Assembly (NCBI RefSeq): GCF_030411955.1
Contig: NZ_JASNRA010000007.1
Coordinates: 124,001-188,000 of the forward strand
Reading direction: 5' to 3'
Origin: Massilia sp. YIM B02443
GTDB lineage: Bacteria > Pseudomonadota > Gammaproteobacteria > Burkholderiales > Burkholderiaceae_D
Length of the DNA stretch: 64,000 nucleotides
Of the stretch, positions 17,942 to 25,508 are shown piece after piece (within the stretch, counting starts at the first letter, position 1; each line of letters opens with the position of its first letter). The notes beneath the pieces are model-generated. The model worked only from the letters and a program-made list of their open reading frames with translations, had not been told where the DNA came from and did no database searches. Made by a program: the position numbers and the translations under genes.

Positions 17942-18580
17942 ATGCCGTCACCGCTTCGCGTTCGCACCTGCTTCCTCGTTGTCCTCCCATCCATGGCGCT
18001 GCCCGCCGCCGCGCTCGACATGAAGGCCTGCGCCGAACGCCCGGTACAGTGGGGCTGCATCGGGCACGTCGAGATGCGTTCGGCGAAGGCACGCGTCGAG
18101 ATGACGGGCTGCGAGAAGCGCGAGGTGCTGATGGAGGTCGAGCAGGAAGGCGTGCGGCGGCGCATGCTGGTCACTAACAAGGGCGCGTTCGTCGCCCCCG
18201 GTGACGACATCGGGGCCAACAGGGGTGCATACGCTTTCTGGGGTTACGCGCTGGCGCCGGTCCTGATGGTGCTACCCATGCTTTTCCCTGACGGTCCGGA
18301 CTCGGTCCCGGTTGAACCGCTGACACGCACCATCCAGGTCGAATCGAACACCACCGCCACAGTCACCGCGTCGCGCGGCGCCGATGGCGCGATACGCTTC
18401 CGCATGGCGGGCGACCGATTCGGCCGGTTCGAGGGCAGCTATCGTTCCGGCCTGCGGCCGGCGCTGCCGGGCGACTTCGACATGCGCGGCTGGTACCACG
18501 CTCCCGGGCCGAGCCGCATTGGCGAGCCGCCGCCGGCGCCAGAGCCGGCGCCGGGCGAGCGGCTGGAGCAGCTGCGTTAG
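17942..18580 (+). CDS. predicted secreted protein, copy A of a duplicated pair
   Basis: Unrecognised 212-residue protein. An N-terminal signal peptide (MPSPLRVRTCFLVVLPSMAL, cleavage near AAALD) is followed by a segment with several Cys (ACAERPVQWGCIGHVEM, TGCEKRE), a central region rich in Val/Thr, and a Pro-rich tail ending PGERLEQLR. Copy B at 18768 shares the start context, the FPDGP.SVP.EP motif, the TSRGADG motif, GSYR.GL.P.LPGDFD.RGW and the same C-terminal LEQLR. I start at 17942 because that is where the signal peptide and the identity with copy B begin. Function unknown; probably periplasmic. Confidence 0.7.
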   Translation: MPSPLRVRTCFLVVLPSMALPAAALDMKACAERPVQWGCIGHVEMRSAKARVEMTGCEKREVLMEVEQEGVRRRMLVTNKGAFVAPGDDIGANRGAYAFWGYALAPVLMVLPMLFPDGPDSVPVEPLTRTIQVESNTTATVTASRGADGAIRFRMAGDRFGRFEGSYRSGLRPALPGDFDMRGWYHAPGPSRIGEPPPAPEPAPGERLEQLR

Positions 18581-18603
18581 GACGGTCCGGACAACGGTGA
18601 CGG

Positions 18604-18705
18604 GCGTGCCGCCTGCGCAAACGCGAACAGCGTGCCAGGCGAACTGGCGGCCATTGCGGCCATTGCGGCCGACGATATCCCACGCCGCGCCGGAAGCGGC
18701 AAGGA
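18604..18705 (+). pseudogene. degraded duplicate of the 3' end of the HTH-GAF gene
   Basis: CGCCTGCGCAAACGCGAACA (from 18610), GGCGAACTGG and CGGAAGCGGCAAGGA repeat the end of the HTH-GAF gene (17791-17880), with small deletions, a 9-bp internal duplication, and loss of the original stop codon. GAAGCGGCAAGGA lies exactly 75 bases before the ATG in both copies (17867 to 17942 and 18693 to 18768). This shows a tandem duplication with an offset of 826 bases. It is not an expressed gene. Confidence 0.8.
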
Positions 18706-18767
18706 CGCCTGCGCATCGTGCTAGCATGGAACAAAGCCGTCGTCGACGGCGCCTGCCGGAGGTCACC

Positions 18768-19433
18768 ATGCCGTTGCCACTGAGCGTCCCGGTTCCCGTT
18801 CGTGTTGTCCGATCCCTGCCACTCCTGCTTGCCATGGCGCTGAATGCCACCGCCGGCGCCACGGTCCTGACCGGCGACTGTTCCGCGCGCGAGATGCAGT
18901 GGCTCTGCGCCGGCCATATCGAGGTACATTCCCCGCATCGGACGCTCAGGGTCTTCAGTTACCAGAACCGGGAAACGCTGGTGGAAAGCGAACAGCGCGG
19001 CGACCACTGGCGCCTGATCATGACCCGCAAAGGAAGCTTCGTCGACCGCCCGGTCGACGCCGACAGCGCTAGCCGTTACTCGCCCGCCGTGTGGGGCAAG
19101 GTGCAAACGCCGATCTTTCTGACCCTCCCGATCGCCTTCCCGGACGGACCGGAATCGGTGCCGGCCGAACCGGTGACGCAGACTGTCCGGATCGATAACA
19201 ACAACACGGGGACAGTGAGCACGTCACGCGGCGCCGATGGCGTGATCCGGTTCCAAATCAGGATCGTAGGCGAGGACATGGCGCCGGTCGAAGGCAGCTA
19301 CCGCGACGGATTGCTGCCGCCGCTGCCCGGCGACTTCGACTTGCGCGGATGGCACCGCGTACCCAATGCCTGGTTCGAAAAGACATCGCCGACGCCGGCG
19401 CCGGCGCCTGAACGGCTGGAGCAGCTGCGTTAA
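18768..19433 (+). CDS. predicted secreted protein, copy B of a duplicated pair
   Basis: Unrecognised 221-residue paralogue of the preceding protein. It has a signal peptide (hydrophobic core VVRSLPLLLAMALNATAGA), one early Cys pair (GDCSAREMQWLCAGHIEV, compared with CAERPVQWGCIGHVEM in copy A), and the same ordered motifs: FPDGPESVPAEPVTQT, TSRGADGVIRF, GSYRDGLLPPLPGDFDLRGW, and the tail ERLEQLR. The two copies have diverged substantially, so the duplication is old and both have stayed open, which suggests selection. The stop codon shares bases 19431-19432 with the stop of the convergent gene. Confidence 0.7.
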   Translation: MPLPLSVPVPVRVVRSLPLLLAMALNATAGATVLTGDCSAREMQWLCAGHIEVHSPHRTLRVFSYQNRETLVESEQRGDHWRLIMTRKGSFVDRPVDADSASRYSPAVWGKVQTPIFLTLPIAFPDGPESVPAEPVTQTVRIDNNNTGTVSTSRGADGVIRFQIRIVGEDMAPVEGSYRDGLLPPLPGDFDLRGWHRVPNAWFEKTSPTPAPAPERLEQLR

Positions 19434-19825
19434 TCCGGCTTGGCCGCCTGCTGCTGTTTCTTCACGAACGCGATCACGGTATTGCGGATCGTCTTGAGCA
19501 CGGTGTCGGCCTTGAACGGCTTGACGATGAAGCCGTGCACGCCGCGCGCCACGGCTGCCTGCACCGCCTGGGCGTCGAGCGTGCCGGAGACCATGAAGAT
19601 CAGGGTCTTGGGCAGTTCGGCGCGCAGCTGCTCGACCACGTTGTTGCCGTCCTCGACCTGCTCACGCGCGATGCACAGCACGTGCGGGTGGTGCTTGAGC
19701 GCGAGCGCATAGGCCCCTGAGCTGGTATGGGTTGCGCCCACCACGTCATAGCTGCCGTCGGTCAGCACGGTGCCCAGCATCGAGCGCGAGACTGCGTTTC
19801 CATCCACGATTACTGCCTTGAGCAT
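19430..19825 (-). CDS. stand-alone receiver-domain protein lacking the phosphoacceptor Asp
   Basis: CheY-like single-domain protein of 131 residues. The fold is recognisable: VDGN near residue 8 (one acidic-pocket Asp instead of two), FMVSGTLD with the Ser80 switch residue, and VKPF with the conserved Lys102. At the end of strand beta-3, where the phosphorylated Asp should be, the sequence reads VLCIAREQVEDG, so that position is Ile/Ala. Canonical phosphotransfer is therefore not expected; a pseudo-receiver working by protein binding is likely. No histidine kinase is adjacent. Confidence 0.82.
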   Translation of the reverse strand: MLKAVIVDGNAVSRSMLGTVLTDGSYDVVGATHTSSGAYALALKHHPHVLCIAREQVEDGNNVVEQLRAELPKTLIFMVSGTLDAQAVQAAVARGVHGFIVKPFKADTVLKTIRNTVIAFVKKQQQAAKPD

Positions 19826-19880
19826 CGCTTGTCCATCCCTTCGTTTGCCGTCTGCGCGACGTTCCTTGTAGTGTGCATTT

Positions 19881-20657
19881 TCAGTGTGACTCGTAGGCCA
19901 GCATGTTCCAGCTCACGCCCAGGCGCACGTCCAGCTTGAGCGACACCAGGCAGCGCGAGACCTCGAGTATCTCACGCTCGGCGCGCAGCCTCTCGCCGAG
20001 CGGGGTCTTGAGGATGCCGGCGCCCGCCACCACCGCGTCCAGGTCGCCGTAGGCATTGAGCAGGCGCGCCGCCGTCTTCATGCCGATCTTCGACACCCCC
20101 GGAACGCCATCGGTCGGGTCGCCCATCAGCGCCAGCAGGTCGTGCAGCCGTTCCGGCGCCACGCCGAAGCGCTTGCGCACCCAGGCGTCGTCGTGCCACT
20201 CGTTCTTGAAGTGGTCCCACACCAGCGCGCCGTGCGCGATCAGCGGATGCAGGTCCTTGTCGGTGGTGGCGACGACCGCGTCGCCGCGGCCCTCGGACAG
20301 CCAGCGCATCACGCCGGTGGCGATCACGTCGTCGGCCTCGACGCCCGGGATGCACAGCACGTGCAGGCCGGCGCCGCGCAGGCGCTCGTGGAATTCGGGC
20401 AGCGCCGCGCGCAGTTCCGCCGGCATCGCCGCCCGGCCCTCGCGGTAGCGCGGATACAGCGCGTGGCGCCAGGTCTCGCCGCCATGGTCGAAGGCGGCCA
20501 GCACGTGGGTCGGCGCGTGCGTCTCGAGCACGTTGCGAAACGACGAGAACGCGTGGCGCAGCGCGATGCTGGCCTTCAGGTCCGAATCCGGTTCGGGACT
20601 GGCCTCGTACACCCGGCGCACGATGTTCAGGCCGTCGATAGCGAGCAGCTTGGCCAT
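19881..20657 (-). CDS. xni: 5'-3' exonuclease / flap endonuclease, Xni-like
   Basis: PIN-like FEN-superfamily nuclease of 258 residues, equivalent to the N-terminal 5' nuclease domain of DNA polymerase I as a free protein. It has the N-terminal LAIDGLNIVRR, acidic cluster motifs GVEADDVIAT and TTDKDL, and the helix-3-turn-helix DNA-binding segment MGDPTDGVPGVSKIGMKTA. The length is close to E. coli Xni (ExoIX, 251). It lies 19 bases after the GST gene on the same strand. Some Xni proteins are poor catalysts; I cannot judge activity here. Confidence 0.82.
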   Translation of the reverse strand: MAKLLAIDGLNIVRRVYEASPEPDSDLKASIALRHAFSSFRNVLETHAPTHVLAAFDHGGETWRHALYPRYREGRAAMPAELRAALPEFHERLRGAGLHVLCIPGVEADDVIATGVMRWLSEGRGDAVVATTDKDLHPLIAHGALVWDHFKNEWHDDAWVRKRFGVAPERLHDLLALMGDPTDGVPGVSKIGMKTAARLLNAYGDLDAVVAGAGILKTPLGERLRAEREILEVSRCLVSLKLDVRLGVSWNMLAYESH

Positions 20658-20676
20658 GCCTCAGCGTACTCCTGGC

Positions 20677-21351
20677 TCAGGCCTTGCCGATCTCATACTT
20701 GCCGCCGCGTTCCAGCGCGCGCTGGTACGCAGGACGCGCATGGATGCGCTTCAGGAAGTCCGACAGGTTCGGATACTTCGCATCCAGCCCGCCGCGCGCG
20801 GCCGCGGCTTCCAGCGGGAAGCTGAGCGCGATGTCGGCGGCGGTGAATTCCTCGCCGGTGAACCAGGGGCGCTGCGCCAGTTCGCCTTCCAGGTAGTTCA
20901 GGTGCAGCGCGATCTGCGGCAGCACGAAGCTGCCCTTGACCTTCTGCGCGATGCCGCGCGCGATCGGCTTGACGAAGAACGGCAGCGGGCTGTGCTCGAT
21001 CTTGTCGAACACCAGTTTCAGCAGCAGCGGCGGCATCGCCGAGCCTTCCGCGTAATGCAGGAAGTGGGTGTAGCGCAGGCGCGCCGGCGTGCCGACGGCC
21101 GGAGCGAAACGTCCGCCGCCGTGGCGCTCGACCAGGTAGTCGATGATGGCGCCCGACTCGGCCACCACGGTGTCGCCGTCGCCAATCACCGGCGACTTGC
21201 CGAGCGGGTGCACGGCTTTCAGTTCGGGCGGGGCCAGCATGGTCTTCGGATCGCGCTGGTAATGCTTGATCTCGTACTCCAGTCCCAGCTCTTCGAGCAG
21301 CCACAGGATGCGCTGCGAGCGCGAATTGTTCAGGTGATGGACGACGATCAT
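20677..21351 (-). CDS. glutathione S-transferase family protein
   Basis: Cytosolic GST-fold protein of 224 residues. The N-terminal thioredoxin-like domain contains NNSRSQRILWLLEELGLEYE and the cis-Pro glutathione-binding segment GKSPVIGDGD, followed by AESGAIIDYL. The all-helical C-terminal domain includes FTAADIALSFPLEAA, the usual N-capping motif. NSRSQ suggests a Ser-type or zeta/beta-like active site. The substrate is unknown. It probably forms a short transcription unit with the xni-like gene downstream. Confidence 0.87.
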   Translation of the reverse strand: MIVVHHLNNSRSQRILWLLEELGLEYEIKHYQRDPKTMLAPPELKAVHPLGKSPVIGDGDTVVAESGAIIDYLVERHGGGRFAPAVGTPARLRYTHFLHYAEGSAMPPLLLKLVFDKIEHSPLPFFVKPIARGIAQKVKGSFVLPQIALHLNYLEGELAQRPWFTGEEFTAADIALSFPLEAAAARGGLDAKYPNLSDFLKRIHARPAYQRALERGGKYEIGKA

Positions 21352-21508
21352 GGCGGCGGAGTGAATGACAATGAGTGACGATGGGCGCTAGCTTAGCATT
21401 GTTGCGCCTTTGCCAAAAGAGACCGGCGGGGACCGACCTCCTGCCCGCTTCCCCGGCTGGGTGCGCCAGCGCACTGCCGCGACCACACCCGCGGCGTATC
21501 GTGCCCCC

Positions 21509-22405
21509 ATGATCGGCGCAACCTACATCGGCATCTCCGGCTGGCGCTACGCGCCGTGGCGCGGCAAGTTCTATCCGCCCGGCCTGGCCCAGGCGCGCGA
21601 ACTCGATTACGCCGCGCGCCAGCTGCCCAGCATCGAGATCAACGGCTCGTTCTATGCGCTGCAGCGCCCCACCAGCTACGCGGCCTGGTACGCGGCCACC
21701 CCGCCCGGCTTCGTGTTCGCCGTCAAGGGCAACCGCTTCCTGACCCACATGCTGCGCCTGCGCGACGTCGAAAAACCCTTGGCCAACGTGCTGGCCTCGG
21801 GCGTGTTCGAACTGCGCGAAAAGCTCGGTCCCTTCCTGTGGCAGTTCCCGCCCAACTTCGCCTTCGAGCCGGAACGCTTCGAAGCCTTCCTTCGCCTGCT
21901 GCCGCACGATACCGACGCCGCGCTGGCGCTGGCGCGCGGCTTCGAGGAACGCATGCAAGGCCGGGTGTCGCTCGACGCGGGACCCAAGCGCCCGCTGCGG
22001 CACGCGGTCGAGATCCGCCACGAGAGCTTTCGCGACGCGGCCTTCATTGCGCTGCTGAGGAAGTACAAGGTGGCGCTGGTGGTGGCCGATACGGCCGGGC
22101 GCTGGCCGCAGGTGGAAGACGTGACCGCGGACTTCGTCTACGTGCGCCTGCACGGCGACAAGGAGCTGTATGCGAGCGGCTACGAGGATGAAGCGATCGC
22201 GCGCTGGGCCGACAGGATCGACGCCTGGCGCCGCGGCGGGCAGCCGCGGGATGCGCGGCTGGCGTCAAGCAAGGCGCCGCCCAGGCGCAAGGCGCGCGAC
22301 GTCTACTGCTACTTCGACAACGACATCAAGGTGCACGCCCCGTACGATGCGCAGCGCCTGATCGCGGCGCTGGCGGAAAAGCTTAGTGACGCTGGTGCAG
22401 CTTGA
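21509..22405 (+). CDS. DUF72 family TIM-barrel protein (YecE-like)
   Basis: Protein of 298 residues in the widespread DUF72 family, whose biochemical role is unestablished. Typical motifs are GISGWRYAPWRGKFYP near the N-terminus, EINGSFYALQRPTSYAAW, FAVKGNRFLTH, LWQFPPNF and the late VYVRLHG plus CYFDNDIKVHAPYDA. The start at 21509 gives the family N-terminus (MIGATYIGISGW); upstream codons are unrelated. Its 3' end overlaps the convergent small membrane protein gene by 23 bases. Confidence 0.88.
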   Translation: MIGATYIGISGWRYAPWRGKFYPPGLAQARELDYAARQLPSIEINGSFYALQRPTSYAAWYAATPPGFVFAVKGNRFLTHMLRLRDVEKPLANVLASGVFELREKLGPFLWQFPPNFAFEPERFEAFLRLLPHDTDAALALARGFEERMQGRVSLDAGPKRPLRHAVEIRHESFRDAAFIALLRKYKVALVVADTAGRWPQVEDVTADFVYVRLHGDKELYASGYEDEAIARWADRIDAWRRGGQPRDARLASSKAPPRRKARDVYCYFDNDIKVHAPYDAQRLIAALAEKLSDAGAA

Positions 22406-22640
22406 TCACGCGGTGCTTGGTGGGCGAGCTCGGGGTGCCGGTCGAGGCGCAGCCGGTACCGCAACTGCCGCCGCCGCAGGCGCCCCCGCCCTGCTTGCCC
22501 AGCCAGTCGGCCAGCCTGGAACGGCGGCCGTCGCGGCTTAAACGTTGCACCAGGCGTGCGCGCAAAGCGGCCGGCATGTACTTCGCGCCCAGGTACAGCG
22601 CGGCGAGCGAGACGATGACGACGACGCTAAGCTCTTGCAT
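22383..22640 (-). CDS. small Cys-rich membrane protein associated with FeoB
   Basis: 85-residue protein with one N-terminal membrane helix (SVVVIVSLAALYLGAKYM, about 5-22), a basic stretch (RARLVQRLSRDGRRSR), and a Gly/Cys cluster CGGGSCGTGC near 55-64. It begins 3 bases after feoB and so completes the feoA-feoB unit. Small membrane-anchored Cys-rich proteins in this position are known as FeoB-associated proteins; a role in iron handling or a FeoC-like regulatory role is inferred from position only. The end overlaps the convergent DUF72 gene. Confidence 0.75.
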   Translation of the reverse strand: MQELSVVVIVSLAALYLGAKYMPAALRARLVQRLSRDGRRSRLADWLGKQGGGACGGGSCGTGCASTGTPSSPTKHRVIKLHQRH

Positions 22641-22643
22641 GAT

Positions 22644-24533
22644 TTACGCTCCGGTGATGGCCAGGGTGACGCGGTAGACGATGAAGGCGGCGGCGTAGGC
22701 CAGCGCGAACATGTAGCCGGCCATGATCCAGGCGTACTTGCGGCTGCCGGTCTCGCGCGCCACCGTGGCCAGGGTCGGCAGGCAGTGCGGCGCGTACACG
22801 TACCACGCCAGCAGCGCCAGGCCGGTGGCCAGCGACCACGATTGCGCGATCAGCGGCGCCAGCATGTCGCCGACATTGTCGCCGCCCGACAGCGCGTACA
22901 CGGTGCCGAGCGCGCCCACCGCCACTTCGCGCGCGGCCATGCCCGGCACCAGCGCGATCGCGATCTGCCAGTTGAAGCCGACCGGCGCCAGGATCACTTC
23001 CAGCGCGCGCCCGATCATGCCGGCCACGCTGTAGTAGATCGGCGGCTCGGTGGCGCCCGCGGGCGCGCCCGGGAAGCTCGACAGCAGCCAGAGCAGGATG
23101 ATCATGGACAGGATCAGGGTGCCGACGCGCATCAGGAAGATCTTGGCGCGCTCCAGCAGGCCCGAGGCCAGCGCGCGCGGCTGCGGCCAGTGGTAAGCCG
23201 GCAGCTCCATCATCAGCGCGTGCTGCTTGTATTCGCTGCGCCGCTTCATGAACCAGGCCACCGCCATCGCCGACAGGATGCCGGCCATGTACAGCACGAA
23301 CAGCACCAGGCCCTGCAGGTTGAAGACGCCGACCGCGCGCTCCGGGATGAAGGCCGCGATCAAGAGCGCATACACCGGCAGGCGCGCCGAACACGTCATC
23401 AGGGGCGCGATCATGATCGTCACCAGGCGGTCGCGCGGGTTCTGGATGGTGCGCGCCGCCATCACGCCGGGAATCGCGCAGGCGAACGACGACAGCAATG
23501 GCAGGAAGGCGCGGCCCGACAGGCCGACACTGCCCATGATGCGATCTAACAGGAAGGCGGCGCGCGGCAGGTAGCCGACGTCTTCCAGCAACAGGATGAA
23601 GAAGAACAGGATCAGGATCTGCGGCAGGAACACCAGCACGCCGCCGACACCGGCGATGATGCCGTCCACCAGCAGGCTGCGCAGCAGGCCGTCTCCCATC
23701 CAGGAGCCGACCAGTTCGCCCAGCGCGCCGACACCGGTCTCGATCAGTTCGATCGGCGTGTCGCCCCAGCTGAACACGGCCTGGAAGATCAGGAACATCA
23801 GCGCGGCCAGGATCAGCGGCCCCACGACCGGGTGCAGCACCACGTTGTCGATCTTTTCGCTCAGGTTGCCGGTGTCCCTGGCGGTGGAGACGGCGGCATC
23901 GAGGATGCGGCGCACTTCGCGCTGCGTTTCCTCGACCGGCACTTCGTCGATCGCAGTCAGCGGCTTCGGCTTGACCGGGGTGTCGAACGCCATACGGTCG
24001 AGCTGCGCCAGCAGCGCCTGCTCGCCGCCGGGCTGGATCGCGACCGTCTCGACCACCGGCATGCCCAGTTCCTGCGACAGCTTGGCGGTGTCGATCTCGA
24101 TGCCGCGTTTCTTGGCGACGTCGACCATGTTCAGGGCCAGCACCATCGGCAGCCCAAGGCGGCGCAGCTCGAGCACCAGGCGCAGGTTCAGGCGCAGATT
24201 GGTCGCGTTGACCACGCACAGGATCGCGTCGAGCGGGGCTTCGCCCTTGCGCAGGCCGGCCACCACGTCGCGCGTGATGCCTTCGTCCGGGGTCTGGGCA
24301 TTCAGGCTGTACGCGCCCGGCAGGTCGAGCACACGGAACGGCCGGCCGCCTGGCGACGTGAAGCTGCCTTCCTTGCGTTCGATGGTGACGCCGGCATAGT
24401 TGGCAACCTTCTGGCGCGAACCGGTGAGGCGGTTGAAGAGCGCGGTCTTGCCGCAGTTCGGATTGCCGAGCAGCGCGATCACGGGCGTGCGCGCCGCCGC
24501 CTGCGACGGCGCCTGTTGTTCCATGACACCCAT
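22644..24533 (-). CDS. feoB: ferrous iron transporter FeoB
   Basis: Inner-membrane Fe(II) uptake protein with an N-terminal G domain. In the 629 residues: G1 GNPNCGKT (23-30), switch region KVANYAGVTIERKEG, G3 DLPG and G4 NMVD. The membrane part then contains two Gate-like repeats, seen at SSFACAIPGVMAARTI and PLMTCSARLPVYALLI. It is shorter than E. coli FeoB (773), as is common in betaproteobacteria. The start is 3 bases after the feoA stop. A Fur-like box upstream of feoA suggests repression by iron. Confidence 0.94.
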   Translation of the reverse strand: MGVMEQQAPSQAAARTPVIALLGNPNCGKTALFNRLTGSRQKVANYAGVTIERKEGSFTSPGGRPFRVLDLPGAYSLNAQTPDEGITRDVVAGLRKGEAPLDAILCVVNATNLRLNLRLVLELRRLGLPMVLALNMVDVAKKRGIEIDTAKLSQELGMPVVETVAIQPGGEQALLAQLDRMAFDTPVKPKPLTAIDEVPVEETQREVRRILDAAVSTARDTGNLSEKIDNVVLHPVVGPLILAALMFLIFQAVFSWGDTPIELIETGVGALGELVGSWMGDGLLRSLLVDGIIAGVGGVLVFLPQILILFFFILLLEDVGYLPRAAFLLDRIMGSVGLSGRAFLPLLSSFACAIPGVMAARTIQNPRDRLVTIMIAPLMTCSARLPVYALLIAAFIPERAVGVFNLQGLVLFVLYMAGILSAMAVAWFMKRRSEYKQHALMMELPAYHWPQPRALASGLLERAKIFLMRVGTLILSMIILLWLLSSFPGAPAGATEPPIYYSVAGMIGRALEVILAPVGFNWQIAIALVPGMAAREVAVGALGTVYALSGGDNVGDMLAPLIAQSWSLATGLALLAWYVYAPHCLPTLATVARETGSRKYAWIMAGYMFALAYAAAFIVYRVTLAITGA

Positions 24534-24536
24534 CGT

Positions 24537-24791
24537 TTATTCCGGCTTGATCGAGATCATGGCCGCTTCGAAGCGGCGCAGGGCGAAAGTCGACTCGCCC
24601 ACCTTCACCGCCAGCGGGCCCTTCAGCACGCGCTTCAGTACGCGGATGCGCTCGCCCGGCACGAAGCCCAGCTCCATCAGGCGGCGCTGGACGTCGATGC
24701 CGCCCTGCGCATGCGGCGCCAGGTGAATCACGGTGGCACTCTGGCCCGCTTTCAGCGAGTCGAGGGTGGTCAGGGAGGGGGCTTGGGTCAT
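24537..24791 (-). CDS. feoA: ferrous iron transport protein FeoA
   Basis: Small SH3-like protein needed for FeoB activity, 84 residues from MTQAPSLTTLDSLKAG. It contains LMELGFVPGERIRVLKR and PLAVKVGESTFALRR, the usual FeoA motifs. An in-frame ATG at 24842 would add 17 residues, but that start lies within 10 bases of the Fur-like box and beside a TATCAT-like -10, so I prefer the internal start. It is the first gene of feoA-feoB-small membrane protein. Confidence 0.9.
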   Translation of the reverse strand: MTQAPSLTTLDSLKAGQSATVIHLAPHAQGGIDVQRRLMELGFVPGERIRVLKRVLKGPLAVKVGESTFALRRFEAAMISIKPE

Positions 24792-24851
24792 GGCGGCTTC
24801 CGGAAAGTGGGACTGTAGCGCTGATGAGACAGATTCCGACATGATAGCCCT

Positions 24852-24872
24852 AAATGCGAATTATTTCTATTT
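24852..24872 (-). promoter_or_regulatory. Fur-like box upstream of feoA
   Basis: AAATGCGAATTATTTCTATT (from 24852) resembles the Fur operator and shares its left half with the better site at 24971. It lies about 60-80 bases upstream of the feoA start, where Fur binding would cover the promoter. Assigned by eye; one half is imperfect. Confidence 0.55.
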
Positions 24873-24970
24873 GCAGCTTGTCATGCCGACTTCGCAATGA
24901 CCCGAAAAAGTGCACATAGTTGATGAAATCCGCTTGCTTTTGCTGCCGGGTTTACAGAAAATAGCAACGC

Positions 24971-24991
24971 AAATGAGAATGATTCGCATTT
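24971..24991 (+). promoter_or_regulatory. Fur box upstream of bfd
   Basis: A near-palindromic 21-base site with half-sites AAATGAGAAT and ATTCGCATTT separated by G, matching the Fur consensus pattern closely. It lies 50 bases before the bfd start, just upstream of AT-rich promoter-like sequence. This predicts bfd induction under iron limitation. Confidence 0.75.
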
Positions 24992-25040
24992 TTATAGTGT
25001 AATTAGCAAGGTATAGTGTTTTAGCAAAGGCTTGTTAGAA

Positions 25041-25250
25041 ATGATCGTCTGCGTCTGCAACAACATCTCCGACCGTGAAATCCGTCAGGCTGTCGACCTC
25101 GGCATTTCGTCGATTGCCGAACTGCGCAAGGAACTCGGCGTCGGCACCATGTGCGGCACCTGCGTCAGCTACGCCCGCGAAGTGCTGCACGACCACATCG
25201 ACAGCAAGACCACTATTACCGAACTGCGCCGTACCACGGTCGTAGCCTGA
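25041..25250 (+). CDS. bfd: bacterioferritin-associated ferredoxin Bfd
   Basis: [2Fe-2S] protein that reduces bacterioferritin haem to release stored iron. The 69-residue product has the four cluster cysteines C4, C6, C38 and C41 in the pattern CVC and MCGTC. I start at MIVCVCNN (25041); an ATG three codons upstream is possible. It is divergent from feoA, followed by a terminator and then bfr, so uptake, storage and release genes are clustered. Confidence 0.94.
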   Translation: MIVCVCNNISDREIRQAVDLGISSIAELRKELGVGTMCGTCVSYAREVLHDHIDSKTTITELRRTTVVA

Positions 25251-25281
25251 TTCACGGCCCGATCCGCGGCCTGATCCCTTT

Positions 25282-25307
25282 ATCGGCGCCACGCTTGCGG
25301 CGCCGAT
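25282..25307 (+). terminator. terminator after bfd
   Basis: Perfect 9-bp stem ATCGGCGCC (25282-25290) and GGCGCCGAT (25299-25307) with an 8-base loop, 31 bases past the bfd stop. Only a short T run follows, so strength is uncertain. Confidence 0.6.
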
Positions 25308-25338
25308 TTGCCGTAACCAGCATCGTTTCGCCGAGTAG

Positions 25339-25372
25339 TGAGAAGCGTTATCACGATGAACTGAGAAGCGTT
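25339..25372 (+). repeat. pair of 11-bp direct repeats upstream of bfr
   Basis: TGAGAAGCGTT occurs at 25339-25349 and again at 25362-25372, a 23-base period (about two helical turns). Both copies are within the AT-rich leader 137-170 bases before the bfr start, consistent with tandem binding of a regulator on one face of the DNA. The regulator is not identified. Confidence 0.5.
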
Positions 25373-25508
25373 TTCATTCATCGCTGTTTTTGTCGTTTTA
25401 CGGCATTTTTCTGCCATTTTCCCCCGCTTTTTCTCCGCTTTTCACCGGCGATCGCCCGGCATGTTTGCTATCATTGAGCCCATTCAAACACCATCCTAGG
25501 GCACTCCA

